DNA from: Intestinibacter sp964449895
GTDB taxonomy: Bacteria; Bacillota; Clostridia; Peptostreptococcales; Peptostreptococcaceae
Length of the DNA: 64,000 nt
Direction: 5' to 3'
Assembly (NCBI GenBank): GCA_964449895.1
Contig: CAYVBY010000001.1
Location: 124,001-188,000, forward strand
Shown here in pieces: positions 25,280 to 33,291 of this stretch (the first letter of the stretch is position 1; each line of letters begins with the position of its first letter). The translations under genes and the position numbers were made by a program. The notes beneath the pieces were generated by a model. That model saw only the letters and a list, made by a program, of their open reading frames with translations, was not told where the DNA came from and searched no databases.

Positions 25280-27205
25280 CTATATACTTAAGGCTACATC
25301 TAATGCTTCTGCAGTTGCATTTAAAGCTCTTCTTGCTCTAACTGCATCACCTATAACATAAGTTTCTTTTACTATAGCTTTTAATGATTCACTTATTGGA
25401 TCGTAATTTCTAGATCCCATTGCAAGTACAACTGAATCAAATCCTCTAACTTCATGTACAGAACCGTCAGCTAATTCGTATTTAACACCATCAGTGTAGA
25501 ACTCTGCAACTTTTGCTCCTGTTATACTTACTACGTTATGTTTATCAAATGCTTCCATGATATATTTTCTATGTTCTTTAGCAACATCACCAGCTATTTT
25601 ATCTTTGAATTCTATTATTGATACTTCATGTTCTTGTTCAGCTAGGAATTCAGCCGTTTCTGCACCAACCATTCCTCCACCTACTACTAATACTTTTGTA
25701 CCACAAGCTTTTTTACCATCTAATAAATCTATTGCATTTATTACACCAACATCATTTATACCTGGTATTGGTAATACTAATGGAGTAGCTCCTGTAGCAA
25801 CTATTGCAACATCTGGATTCATTTCTTTTACAAATTCTTCAGTTGCTTCTGTATTTAATACTATTTTTACTCCATATTCACTACATTTAGCTATAAAGTT
25901 ACGAACTAAGTTAGTTATATCACCTTTTCCTGGTGGGTATGCAGCAAGTCTCATTTGTCCACCTAATGTATATGATTTTTCTACTAATGTAACTTTATGA
26001 CCTCTTAGAGCACTTACCCAAGCAGCTTGCATACCGCCTACTCCACCACCTATAACTAATACATTTTTAGATTCTTTAGCCATCGTTAATTCGCCTTCAC
26101 GTCCTAATAATGGATTTGCTAAACAAGTTATTGGTTCACCTTGGAACATATTAGGAACACAACCTTGTAAACAAGCTATACATGGAGTCATAAGTTCTAA
26201 TTTTCCATCTCTTGCTTTATTTGGAGTTTCTGGATCTGCTAAACTTTGACGTCCAAATGCTACTAAGTCAGCTCTTCCTTGTCTTACCATTATTTCAGCA
26301 TATTGTGGTTCATTAAAACGTCCAACAGTTATTACTGGAACATTTACAACTTCTTTTATACTAGCTACTAAATCTGAAGAGAATCCTCCATGTACTATAG
26401 TTGGTGCCCACATACATTCATCATTTAAGTGAGTTGCACGAGATACATGTAGAGCATCTACTTTACATACTTCTTCTAAATAAACTGCTACTGCTGTACT
26501 ATCTTGTAATGTAAGTCCACCTAAAACATCATCTTGTGCATTTATTCTAGCTAATATAGCTATTTTTCCTTCTGTTTTCTTTCTTATATTTTCTATTATT
26601 AAACGAGGTAATCTCATTCTATTTTCGAAACATCCACCAAATTCATCTACTCTTTTATTTGTTCTTGGTGATATAAATGTACTTACTAAATATCCATGTG
26701 CACAGTGAAGTTCAACTGCATCTATTCCAGCTTTCATAGCACGTACAGCTGCATCTCCATAAGCTTCAATTATGTCATATATTTCTTCAGTTGTTAATAT
26801 TACTGGAGTTGGATGTCCATCTTTTGATGGAATTGGTGAAGCTGCTACTATTGGATAGCCAGCTATCTTTTGATTTACATCTGGACCTGCATGTTGAAGT
26901 TGAACAGAAACTTTTGCTCCTTCAGCATGACATGCATCTACTACATTTTTAAAACTGTCTATTACACTATCATCGAAAAGACAAGGTTTTCTTGGACCGC
27001 CTTTTGATTTATAGTAAACAACACTTGATTCTATAGTTATAAGACCAAATCCACCTTTTGCTCTTGCTGCATAATAATTTTTAGATTTTTCACTTAGACT
27101 TCCATCTGTATTTGCAAAGTTATTTCCCATTGGTGGAACAACAAATCTATTTGGTACATTCATAGGTCCTATTTGAATAGGTTTAAACATATTTTCAAAA
27201 CTCAT
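25280..27205 (-). CDS. FMN/FAD/[4Fe-4S] NADH:flavin oxidoreductase, BaiCD/BaiH type (copy 2)
   Basis: 641 aa. Same three domains as the gene at 19788: FMN barrel (RFVVPPMGNNFANTDG, VQLQHAGPDV, AVELHCAHGYLVSTFISP), Fe-S ligands CIACLQGCVPNMF...ITCLANP, FAD motif VLVIGGGVGGMQAAW, NAD motif VLVVGGGMVGAETAEFLA. The start is the ATG at 27205 with SD AGAGGTG; the GTG at 27214 is inside the SD. The two copies are diverged, so different substrates or steps are likely. Downstream of the TIM-barrel gene, same direction, ~90-nt gap: one operon. Confidence 0.92.
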   Translation of the reverse strand: MSFENMFKPIQIGPMNVPNRFVVPPMGNNFANTDGSLSEKSKNYYAARAKGGFGLITIESSVVYYKSKGGPRKPCLFDDSVIDSFKNVVDACHAEGAKVSVQLQHAGPDVNQKIAGYPIVAASPIPSKDGHPTPVILTTEEIYDIIEAYGDAAVRAMKAGIDAVELHCAHGYLVSTFISPRTNKRVDEFGGCFENRMRLPRLIIENIRKKTEGKIAILARINAQDDVLGGLTLQDSTAVAVYLEEVCKVDALHVSRATHLNDECMWAPTIVHGGFSSDLVASIKEVVNVPVITVGRFNEPQYAEIMVRQGRADLVAFGRQSLADPETPNKARDGKLELMTPCIACLQGCVPNMFQGEPITCLANPLLGREGELTMAKESKNVLVIGGGVGGMQAAWVSALRGHKVTLVEKSYTLGGQMRLAAYPPGKGDITNLVRNFIAKCSEYGVKIVLNTEATEEFVKEMNPDVAIVATGATPLVLPIPGINDVGVINAIDLLDGKKACGTKVLVVGGGMVGAETAEFLAEQEHEVSIIEFKDKIAGDVAKEHRKYIMEAFDKHNVVSITGAKVAEFYTDGVKYELADGSVHEVRGFDSVVLAMGSRNYDPISESLKAIVKETYVIGDAVRARRALNATAEALDVALSI

Positions 27206-27296
27206 AATTAACACCTCTTCTTTATTTTAATAATTTTCCTAGTATTTCATATTTTTAGGTTATTTTCCCTATAATTGTATATTTTATTACTTTATA

Positions 27297-28136
27297 TTAA
27301 GCTAAAACTTCTGGCCAAGCTTCTTTTAATACTTTTACTGCATTTTCATATGTATATTGAGCTGCAAAATCTACACCTTTTTCTACATATTCATCACATA
27401 TAACTTCTACACCTACTGCATTTGGTTTTACACCTTTCTTTTGTAACATTTTGCAAAATCCTACAGTGTCTCCATATCCACAACCTGGTGCAACTCTATC
27501 ATGCATTGATTCATCTCTTAATACTTCTTTTGCATAAGGTCTTGCTTGAACATCATTTATTTGTACTGATACTATTTTGTCTGCTGGTATCATGTCTATT
27601 ACTTTTTCATATGGTTGATTAGCTCTTACCCAGTGCCATGTATCTAATATTATTTTTGCATTGTCACATCCTGATGCTTCTACAACTTTCCATCCTTTTT
27701 CTAAATCAGGTATACCACTATATGGCATTGGTTCAACACCTATTATTATATCTCCAGCTCTGTGACATAATTCTTTTAATTTTTGAGCTGTATGTTCAAT
27801 TGAATAATTTTCCATTAAACCACAGTTAATTTGTTTTACATCGAATAATTCACACATTTTAAAACAGATTTGTTCTTTCATTTGTTGTTCTAAAGATCTT
27901 TCATTATCTGCCCATAAAGTTATATATTCAACTTCTGTTACTTTCATATCATGTTTTTTAAGAATATTTAAAATATCTTCATCATGTAATCCTTCTTGTA
28001 ATGCTGCTATGTAGTTTTCTGCTCTTAATCCTATTCCTTCATATCCAGCATTTTTAGCTGCTATTACTCTTTCTTCAAAAGTTATTTTTGTTCCTAATGT
28101 ATAAGAACTAACTGTTAATGGATGTTGTTTTGACAT
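27297..28136 (-). CDS. Sugar phosphate isomerase/epimerase-like TIM-barrel protein; candidate dehydroshikimate or inosose-type dehydratase
   Basis: 279 aa, xylose-isomerase-like (AP endonuclease family 2) barrel. Metal-ligand-type residues stand at strand ends: VEPMPY, ILDTWHWVRA, VQINDV and VGVEVICDE. The fold includes 3-dehydroshikimate dehydratases (AsbF/QuiC), inosose dehydratase and hydroxypyruvate isomerase. In this context a dehydratase of a shikimate-type keto acid is attractive, but the motifs do not decide. Start at 28136 (MSKQHPL) with SD AAGGGGG; a further-upstream reading from 28166 is unlikely. First gene of the minus-strand operon, divergent from a LysR. Confidence 0.8.
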   Translation of the reverse strand: MSKQHPLTVSSYTLGTKITFEERVIAAKNAGYEGIGLRAENYIAALQEGLHDEDILNILKKHDMKVTEVEYITLWADNERSLEQQMKEQICFKMCELFDVKQINCGLMENYSIEHTAQKLKELCHRAGDIIIGVEPMPYSGIPDLEKGWKVVEASGCDNAKIILDTWHWVRANQPYEKVIDMIPADKIVSVQINDVQARPYAKEVLRDESMHDRVAPGCGYGDTVGFCKMLQKKGVKPNAVGVEVICDEYVEKGVDFAAQYTYENAVKVLKEAWPEVLA

Positions 28137-28220
28137 ATTATTAATCCCCCTTATTTTCCAGTTCATTTTTTATTTGATTTCGTATGTCTAAATATTATCA
28201 TAGTATTTTTTCTATGACTA

Positions 28221-28240
28221 ATTGATAACAATCTATCAAT
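28221..28240. promoter_or_regulatory. Candidate LysR operator
   Basis: 20-bp dyad ATTGATA-N6-TATCAAT in the 352-bp gap between the divergent TIM-barrel and LysR genes; the spacing fits the T-N11-A type of LysR site. CATAG...CTATG lies just beside it. The rest of the gap is AT-rich with no confident promoter. Confidence 0.5.
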
Positions 28241-28488
28241 CCATTGATTTTATATATAATTTCTAGTATATTAATTTTATAGTACCCATACTTCAAATAA
28301 ATAACTGTAAGGAAGAATTTATTTAAAATTTTAAAGTATAAAATATTATAGTCTTCTATAAATTTTACATACTATTTTTATATATAATAATTTTTCTTTA
28401 TAATTTATATATTTTTAAAATAAAAATTTGGGTTTATATGTAAAATTTCAATAAATAAGTAACATTCTATAATAAAGGAGGAATATTT

Positions 28489-29376
28489 TTGAATTTATAT
28501 CATTTAAGATATTTTGTTACTTTAGCTAAATTAGAGCACTATACTAAGGCAGCTGAAGAACTTTGTATCACACAACCTAGCTTAAGCCATGCTATGTCTT
28601 TACTAGAAAAAGAACTCGGTGTAACATTGTTTCAAAAGGAAGGTCGTAATATTGTTTTAACAAAATGTGGTAAGATATTTTTAGAAAATATTCAGGAATC
28701 GTTAAAAATACTAGATAATAGTATCCTTGAATTAAAATCAATAAGTAATGGAGAGGGCTATATAGATTTAGGATTTTTACGTACTCTAGGTACTAATTTT
28801 GTTCCAACATTAGCAAAAAATTATATTGAAAATAATAAAGATAAAAAAATTAACTTCAATTTCTATACAGAAGCTACTACAACTGATCTTTTAGATTCTC
28901 TAAAAAATCAAAAATACGATATGGTATTTTGTTCTAAATCTGAAAAACAAAAAAATATTGAATTCATACCAGTATCAACACAAAAGCTAGTACTAATAGT
29001 ACCTTCTGATCATCCTCTAAGTGAGTATGATTCAGTTACTTTAGAACAAACAATTGAATACCCTCAAATTGTATTCAGTAAAAAAAGCGGTTTGAGAACA
29101 ATTGTAGATAATTTATTTGATACTATCGGTCAAAATCCTACAATTGCATATGAAATAGAAGAAGATCAAGTTATTGCTGGATTAGTATCTAATAATTTCG
29201 GAATTGCCATAGTGCCTTATATGCCGATTCTTAAATTTATGGATTTAAAAACTATAGAAATAACATCCCCTACTTGGGAAAGAAACTTCTATCTTGCATT
29301 ATTGAAAGATAAAACTTTAACACCTACTGCTGAAAACTTTAAATCTTTCGTAATTGAAAACTATACATTAAGATAA
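28489..29376 (+). CDS. LysR-family transcriptional regulator (copy 2)
   Basis: 295 aa, same length and pattern as the LysR at 18534: HTH NLYHLRYFVTLAKLEHYTKA and ITQPSLSHAMSLLEKELG, effector domain ending in GLVSNNFGIAIVPYMP. It starts with TTG, chosen because AAAGGAGG lies 7 nt upstream and the product begins at the conserved LysR N-terminus. Divergent from the operon 28136-22836, which it probably controls; the pair of LysR paralogues suggests duplicated control of one pathway. Confidence 0.93.
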   Translation: MNLYHLRYFVTLAKLEHYTKAAEELCITQPSLSHAMSLLEKELGVTLFQKEGRNIVLTKCGKIFLENIQESLKILDNSILELKSISNGEGYIDLGFLRTLGTNFVPTLAKNYIENNKDKKINFNFYTEATTTDLLDSLKNQKYDMVFCSKSEKQKNIEFIPVSTQKLVLIVPSDHPLSEYDSVTLEQTIEYPQIVFSKKSGLRTIVDNLFDTIGQNPTIAYEIEEDQVIAGLVSNNFGIAIVPYMPILKFMDLKTIEITSPTWERNFYLALLKDKTLTPTAENFKSFVIENYTLR

Positions 29377-29395
29377 TCTCTATAAACATACAAAA

Positions 29396-29432
29396 AAAGG
29401 ATGACTAATATTTAATCTATAAGTCATCCTTT
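29396..29432 (+). terminator. Terminator after LysR copy 2
   Basis: Stem AAAGGATGACT / AGTCATCCTTT with ~15-nt loop, 20 nt after the stop; A-run before and T-run after. Confidence 0.8.
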
Positions 29433-29920
29433 AAATTAATCCTAAAATAAAACAAAATAAAAATAATAATCATTTCTTTAGAAATTCTAAAGTTAGTACA
29501 CAAATAAATATACTTATTATATATAGTATAAAGAAGTTTACTTTATTTATCAATATAGAAAATATTTATTTAAAAACCTTAAATTTTTTTATAAATTGCT
29601 TAGTATTTATAACTTTTATCTATAAATAGTATTTGCATTTCAATGAAAATACATAATTATCCTTAAATTGAACTATAAAATTATTTTTTTACATTGTAAT
29701 CTGATTTTTTTTCAAAAAATACAAATCTATAAAGAAATTCTATAGAATTAGCTATTATTAACAATTTGTTTTATAAATAATATTATTATAAAATAAAATC
29801 ATAATAAATAGTAAAAAATAAATCCCATACAAAATAATATTTTTAAATCTTATTTGTATTTAAAAATATTCCCCAATTAAGCTTAGTACAAATCACCCCC
29901 AAGATTTGTACTTTTTTTTA
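29433..29920 (+). ncRNA. Gene-free 490-bp stretch ending in a + strand terminator; possible small RNA
   Basis: No coding frame. Near its right end lie a perfect 13-bp stem AATATTTTTAAAT / ATTTAAAAATATT (29836-29870), and then a 9-bp stem GTACAAATC / GATTTGTAC (29886-29911) followed by T9 on the + strand. No + strand gene needs this terminator, because the LysR gene has its own. ATTTGTA in the first loop can also pair with TACAAAT of the terminator, an attenuator-like alternative. The rest is AT-rich, with repeated CTATAAAT motifs. A small transcript is a guess. Confidence 0.35.
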
Positions 29921-30784
29921 TTATTTATTTTCATTTTGATCTAAAAATATTTTTAATATATTTTCAGTATCTTCAAGTGTAGGTGTTATACCTGTCCATA
30001 TACTAAATGAATGAACACCTTGATTTATAAGCATTTGTATTCCATAAGCTACTTTAAGATTATTCTTAAGTCCCCATTTTATGAAAGCTGTCTTATGTGG
30101 CTTATAAACTGCATCTGCTATAATCATATTTTTAGGTGGTATTAAAGATACATCTATAGGACTTTCTTCTGTACCCATTCCTATTGGAGTTGTATTTATT
30201 AATATATCTATATTGTCTATGTCTTTTTGAGTTATAATTTTAGATGTTGCTATAGCTTTAGTTGTAAAATTATCATTTATTGTATCTACTATACTTTGAG
30301 CTTTTTGTATACTTCTATTTACAATTTCTATTGAAGCTACATTTTCTATAGCAAGCTGAATTGCTATACTTCTACAAGCACCACCAGCACCTATTATTAA
30401 AACTCTTTTACCTTCCATAGTTTCTCCACTGGCATCTTTTAAAGACTTAGTAAGACCTGTACCATCTGTATTATATCCATATAACTTTCCATCTATATTT
30501 TTTATAGTATTTACTGCACCAAATAATTTGGCCTTTTCATCTATAACATCTAAATATTTCATTACTTCTATTTTGTGAGGAATTGTAACATTTGTACCCA
30601 TTATACCTAAATGTCTTATTCCTTCTATACCTTCTTTTAAATAATCTACATCCACATCATAGCTTACATAAACTGCATCTATATCATATTTTTCAAATAA
30701 ATAATTATGTATCTTAGGTGAAAAACTTTGACTAACCGGATGTCCTATAACACTGTAAACTTTTGTTTTTGAACTTATACTCAT
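29921..30784 (-). CDS. aroE: Shikimate dehydrogenase
   Basis: 287 aa. Canonical AroE motifs: VIGHPVSQSFSPKIHN (substrate serines), GTNVTIPHK (catalytic Lys), AVNTI, LYGYNTDGTG (catalytic Asp), IIGAGGACRSI (NADP loop) and IVNRS, an NADP-type turn. It reduces 3-dehydroshikimate to shikimate in aromatic synthesis. Second AroE family member of the window, closer to the biosynthetic form than the gene at 24267. SD GGAGGA, single gene. Confidence 0.93.
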   Translation of the reverse strand: MSISSKTKVYSVIGHPVSQSFSPKIHNYLFEKYDIDAVYVSYDVDVDYLKEGIEGIRHLGIMGTNVTIPHKIEVMKYLDVIDEKAKLFGAVNTIKNIDGKLYGYNTDGTGLTKSLKDASGETMEGKRVLIIGAGGACRSIAIQLAIENVASIEIVNRSIQKAQSIVDTINDNFTTKAIATSKIITQKDIDNIDILINTTPIGMGTEESPIDVSLIPPKNMIIADAVYKPHKTAFIKWGLKNNLKVAYGIQMLINQGVHSFSIWTGITPTLEDTENILKIFLDQNENK

Positions 30785-30952
30785 ATCATTTGTCCTCCTA
30801 GTAAATATATATAAATTTTAGTCATTTTCTTAAATTTGTCAATATTTATACTTTTCTAAAAAAAATTTTTTAACTATTTTTATTTTATTTAACTTTATTT
30901 TTTACAATATATATTTTTTATTCTTTAAAATATTATTTTTTAATAATAAAAA

Positions 30953-30987
30953 ATACAAATTTTAATAATTTATTTAAAGATTTGTAT
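30953..30987 (-). terminator. Weak terminator after the pilin-like operon
   Basis: ATACAAAT / ATTTGTAT, 8-bp stem, 19-nt loop, U-rich flank on the minus strand; 12 nt after the last pilin-like gene. Confidence 0.5.
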
Positions 30988-30998
30988 AACTTATTTAA

Positions 30999-31547
30999 TT
31001 AATCTTCAGACTTCATATATATTTTTATATTTTTTTCAAGCGAAGTATTATTCTTTTGTAAGCATAAAGTAATAGATACAAGCTTTGGATTTTCTAATTT
31101 AAAATATATATTTTTTACATAATTACCGATCTCATATCCTCCACTTTCACTTATATTGTTGCTATTTATTGTATTTATAAATAACTTTTTCTTGTTACTT
31201 TTTAAACTTATTTCTTTATTTTTTAAACTTGAGTCATTTTTATTATCTTCATTTTTTAAATTTATTTTTATTGATGATACATTGTATTTATAATTATACT
31301 CTAAATTAGATATAACTTTATTATCTAAAGTTGTTATATTTATTATATCTATACCAGTTCCTATTAAAGTTTTTAACTGATAATCTATTTCTTCCATTTG
31401 TTGACTTAATTCTACTTTATCTTCAATTCTAGTATTCATATTATTAGATACTACTATAGTAGTATACAAACTAACTATAATTATTAATATAATAAACAAA
31501 GATACCATCATATCCAATAAAATATATCCTCTTTTATGTTTCATCAT
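30999..31547 (-). CDS. Type IV pilin-like protein (PilW/PulJ-like minor pilin)
   Basis: 182 aa. Class III leader MMKHKRG ahead of a long hydrophobic helix (YILLDMMVSLFIILIIIVSLY); the expected cleavage is after Gly7, and the +5 position holds Asp instead of the usual Glu. The rest is polar with a beta-rich C-terminus. Last of a four-gene minor-pilin set with overlapping genes; it overlaps the gene above by 14 nt. Such sets prime pilus or pseudopilus assembly. No assembly ATPase or prepilin peptidase gene is in the window. Confidence 0.75.
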   Translation of the reverse strand: MMKHKRGYILLDMMVSLFIILIIIVSLYTTIVVSNNMNTRIEDKVELSQQMEEIDYQLKTLIGTGIDIINITTLDNKVISNLEYNYKYNVSSIKINLKNEDNKNDSSLKNKEISLKSNKKKLFINTINSNNISESGGYEIGNYVKNIYFKLENPKLVSITLCLQKNNTSLEKNIKIYMKSED

Positions 31548-31976
31548 ATATACCTTCTTTAATTAAAACTCTTCCGCTTACAGGAACTATTGTAATTTTG
31601 ATAAAATCTCCATTTTGTCCAACACTAATAGTAGTACCTCCAGTATGAAAAGCTCCTTGCCTATCAAATAATATCTTAGATTCTGAGTATTTTATTTCTA
31701 CACCTTTTGGTAAAAAAATATTTTTGACATTATTTCCATTTTCTCTAAGGACATAACCTTTTTTTCCTTCTTTTTCATTAAAAAAAATATATACATTAGT
31801 ATTTCCCAATTTATTAATTTTTCTTACATATCTTATATCACTTGCTAACTGCTTTACAAAAGACTTTGTCCTATAATTATCTAAATTTAATTTTGTAAAT
31901 GATATTGTACATATTAATGATAATATTGTTATTGCTAGTATAACTTCTACTAAAGTCACATTCCTTCTTTTTTCAT
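31534..31976 (-). CDS. Type IV pilin-like protein with out-of-frame leader (GspH/FimT-like)
   Basis: The body (141 aa) begins VTLVEVILAITILSLICTISF, a classic pilin helix with Glu at +5, but in that frame it can only start at a GTG (31959) with no leader. An ATG at 31976 has a good SD (AGAGGTG) and reads M-K-K-E-G-M then stop. A -1 slip on its A6 tract (31973-31968) would give MKKRRN-VTLVEV, a proper basic leader. Either slippage, or a one-base deletion or sequencing error. Continues to a C-terminal beta domain (VSGRVLIKEG). I give the span from the ATG. Confidence 0.7.
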
Positions 31977-31979
31977 AAT

Positions 31980-32519
31980 TTACACCTCTTTATAATCAAA
32001 TATTTTTACTAAATCGCTTGATTTTATTTCATTAAAATTTTCATTACTGTTTTCAAGATTATTATTTTCAGTATTGTCATCTACTTTTGAAAAAGGATTT
32101 TCTATTTTTATATATGCTGTAATAGTTTTATTAAAGTTATTATAAGTAGATTTACTCAAGATTCTATAATAAGTAGTATTTTCTTGTATATACTTATCTT
32201 CTATTTTTATTACTTCACATTGATTTTGACCTAAATTTTCTTCTATTTTATTTATAAAATCTTCATTAATAAAGTAATTGTCAAAGCTTTCTAAATCTTT
32301 ACATTCACTTAAAGCAATGTTTACTTCTTTTAATATATTTGAATAAACTAACTCGATTTGACTTAAACACTGTTCTTTTATATATATTTCTTCATAATTA
32401 TATTTAGAATATTTACTATTACTAAGAACTAATGCTGAGGATGTAAGTGCTATTATATTAATTAATAAAAAAACAAATACAGTCATAATTAAAATTGAAC
32501 CATTATTTTTTTGTAACAT
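31980..32519 (-). CDS. PilX-like minor pilin
   Basis: 179 aa with leader MLQKNNG followed by SILIMTVFVFLLINIIALTS, so a class III prepilin with no +5 Glu, as in PilX/GspK-type tip components. The remainder is polar and acidic, with many Asn near the C-terminus. Its start overlaps the upstream pilin gene by 17 nt and its stop is 4 nt from the next leader ATG, indicating tight coupling. Confidence 0.7.
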   Translation of the reverse strand: MLQKNNGSILIMTVFVFLLINIIALTSSALVLSNSKYSKYNYEEIYIKEQCLSQIELVYSNILKEVNIALSECKDLESFDNYFINEDFINKIEENLGQNQCEVIKIEDKYIQENTTYYRILSKSTYNNFNKTITAYIKIENPFSKVDDNTENNNLENSNENFNEIKSSDLVKIFDYKEV

Positions 32520-32859
32520 AAGACTCTAATTCAACACTCCTATCTAAGGATTTAACTTCTACTGATATTTTATAAAAATTATAGTAATTATCTTGTTTTA
32601 AAATTTTTTTAGATATATTAAATCCATCTATATCATAAATTTTATCTTCTTGAAAATTTTCATTATATTTTATATCGTATTTTGCTTCATTTATAGTATT
32701 TTGTGCTAAGTTTAACATTTTTATATATTCTTCATTCTTATTTAATAATGAAAAATTAGAATTTAAGGAAAATGTTATTGTATAAACTATAAATGATAAA
32801 ATAGTCATACTTATAATACATTCTAATGTTGTAAAACCTTCTTTTTTCAATAGATTCAT
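32503..32859 (-). CDS. Type IV pilin-like protein (GspI/PilV-like)
   Basis: 118 aa. Textbook prepilin start: MNLLKKEG | FTTLECIISMTILSFIV, with Gly at -1, Phe at +1 and Glu at +5. First gene of the four-gene operon. The short C-terminal part has DIDGFNISKKI and VEVKSLDRSVEL. Peptostreptococcaceae build type IV pili, and such scattered minor-pilin operons occur in Clostridioides; the exact role is unknown. Confidence 0.8.
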   Translation of the reverse strand: MNLLKKEGFTTLECIISMTILSFIVYTITFSLNSNFSLLNKNEEYIKMLNLAQNTINEAKYDIKYNENFQEDKIYDIDGFNISKKILKQDNYYNFYKISVEVKSLDRSVELESYVTKK

Positions 32860-33291
32860 TCCTTTTTACATAGATTATTCCCATTTTTATTATATATATA
32901 CAATAATTAGTTATTGATTTTTCTTTCTATAACTTATCCTATAAATTTTTACAAATAATGTTTTTTACTTACATTAAAATTTAATTTTCCTATTCAATGT
33001 AAGTATTATATAATTATATTAATATATAAAATTTTAATATTTTTATTTTGCATAATATTTTCTATAATTCTATATCTAATTTATAGATTTAATAAATATT
33101 ATTTATCTTTTATTTATAAATAGTAATAAATTTGAAAATATTATTTATCTTTTATTTTTTTATAAAATAAATCTATTAATTTTAGTTATAAAAGTTATTA
33201 GACTTATGTTAAAATATTAACTACTATATTCATATAAAAAATAAATTACAAATATAAAGTTATTAATTACAGGAAAGGGGAAAATTTTTGT
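32860..33291. promoter_or_regulatory. Divergent pilin operon / symporter control region with direct repeats
   Basis: 432 bp without genes, extremely AT-rich. It contains an exact 22-bp direct repeat (33094-33115 and 33136-33157, core TATTATTTATCTTTTATT) with a 42-bp period, four helical turns, suited to a regulator binding one face. CTATAATTCTATATC and a TTATAGATT dyad lie just before it. The symporter start is preceded by GGAAAGGGG. Confidence 0.5.

Noticed and set aside
19738..29475. Identical 22-nt A-rich sequence near 19740 and 29451
   Set aside because: Low-complexity (AAACAAAATAAAAATAATAA); likely chance or shared AT bias, not enough for a motif claim.
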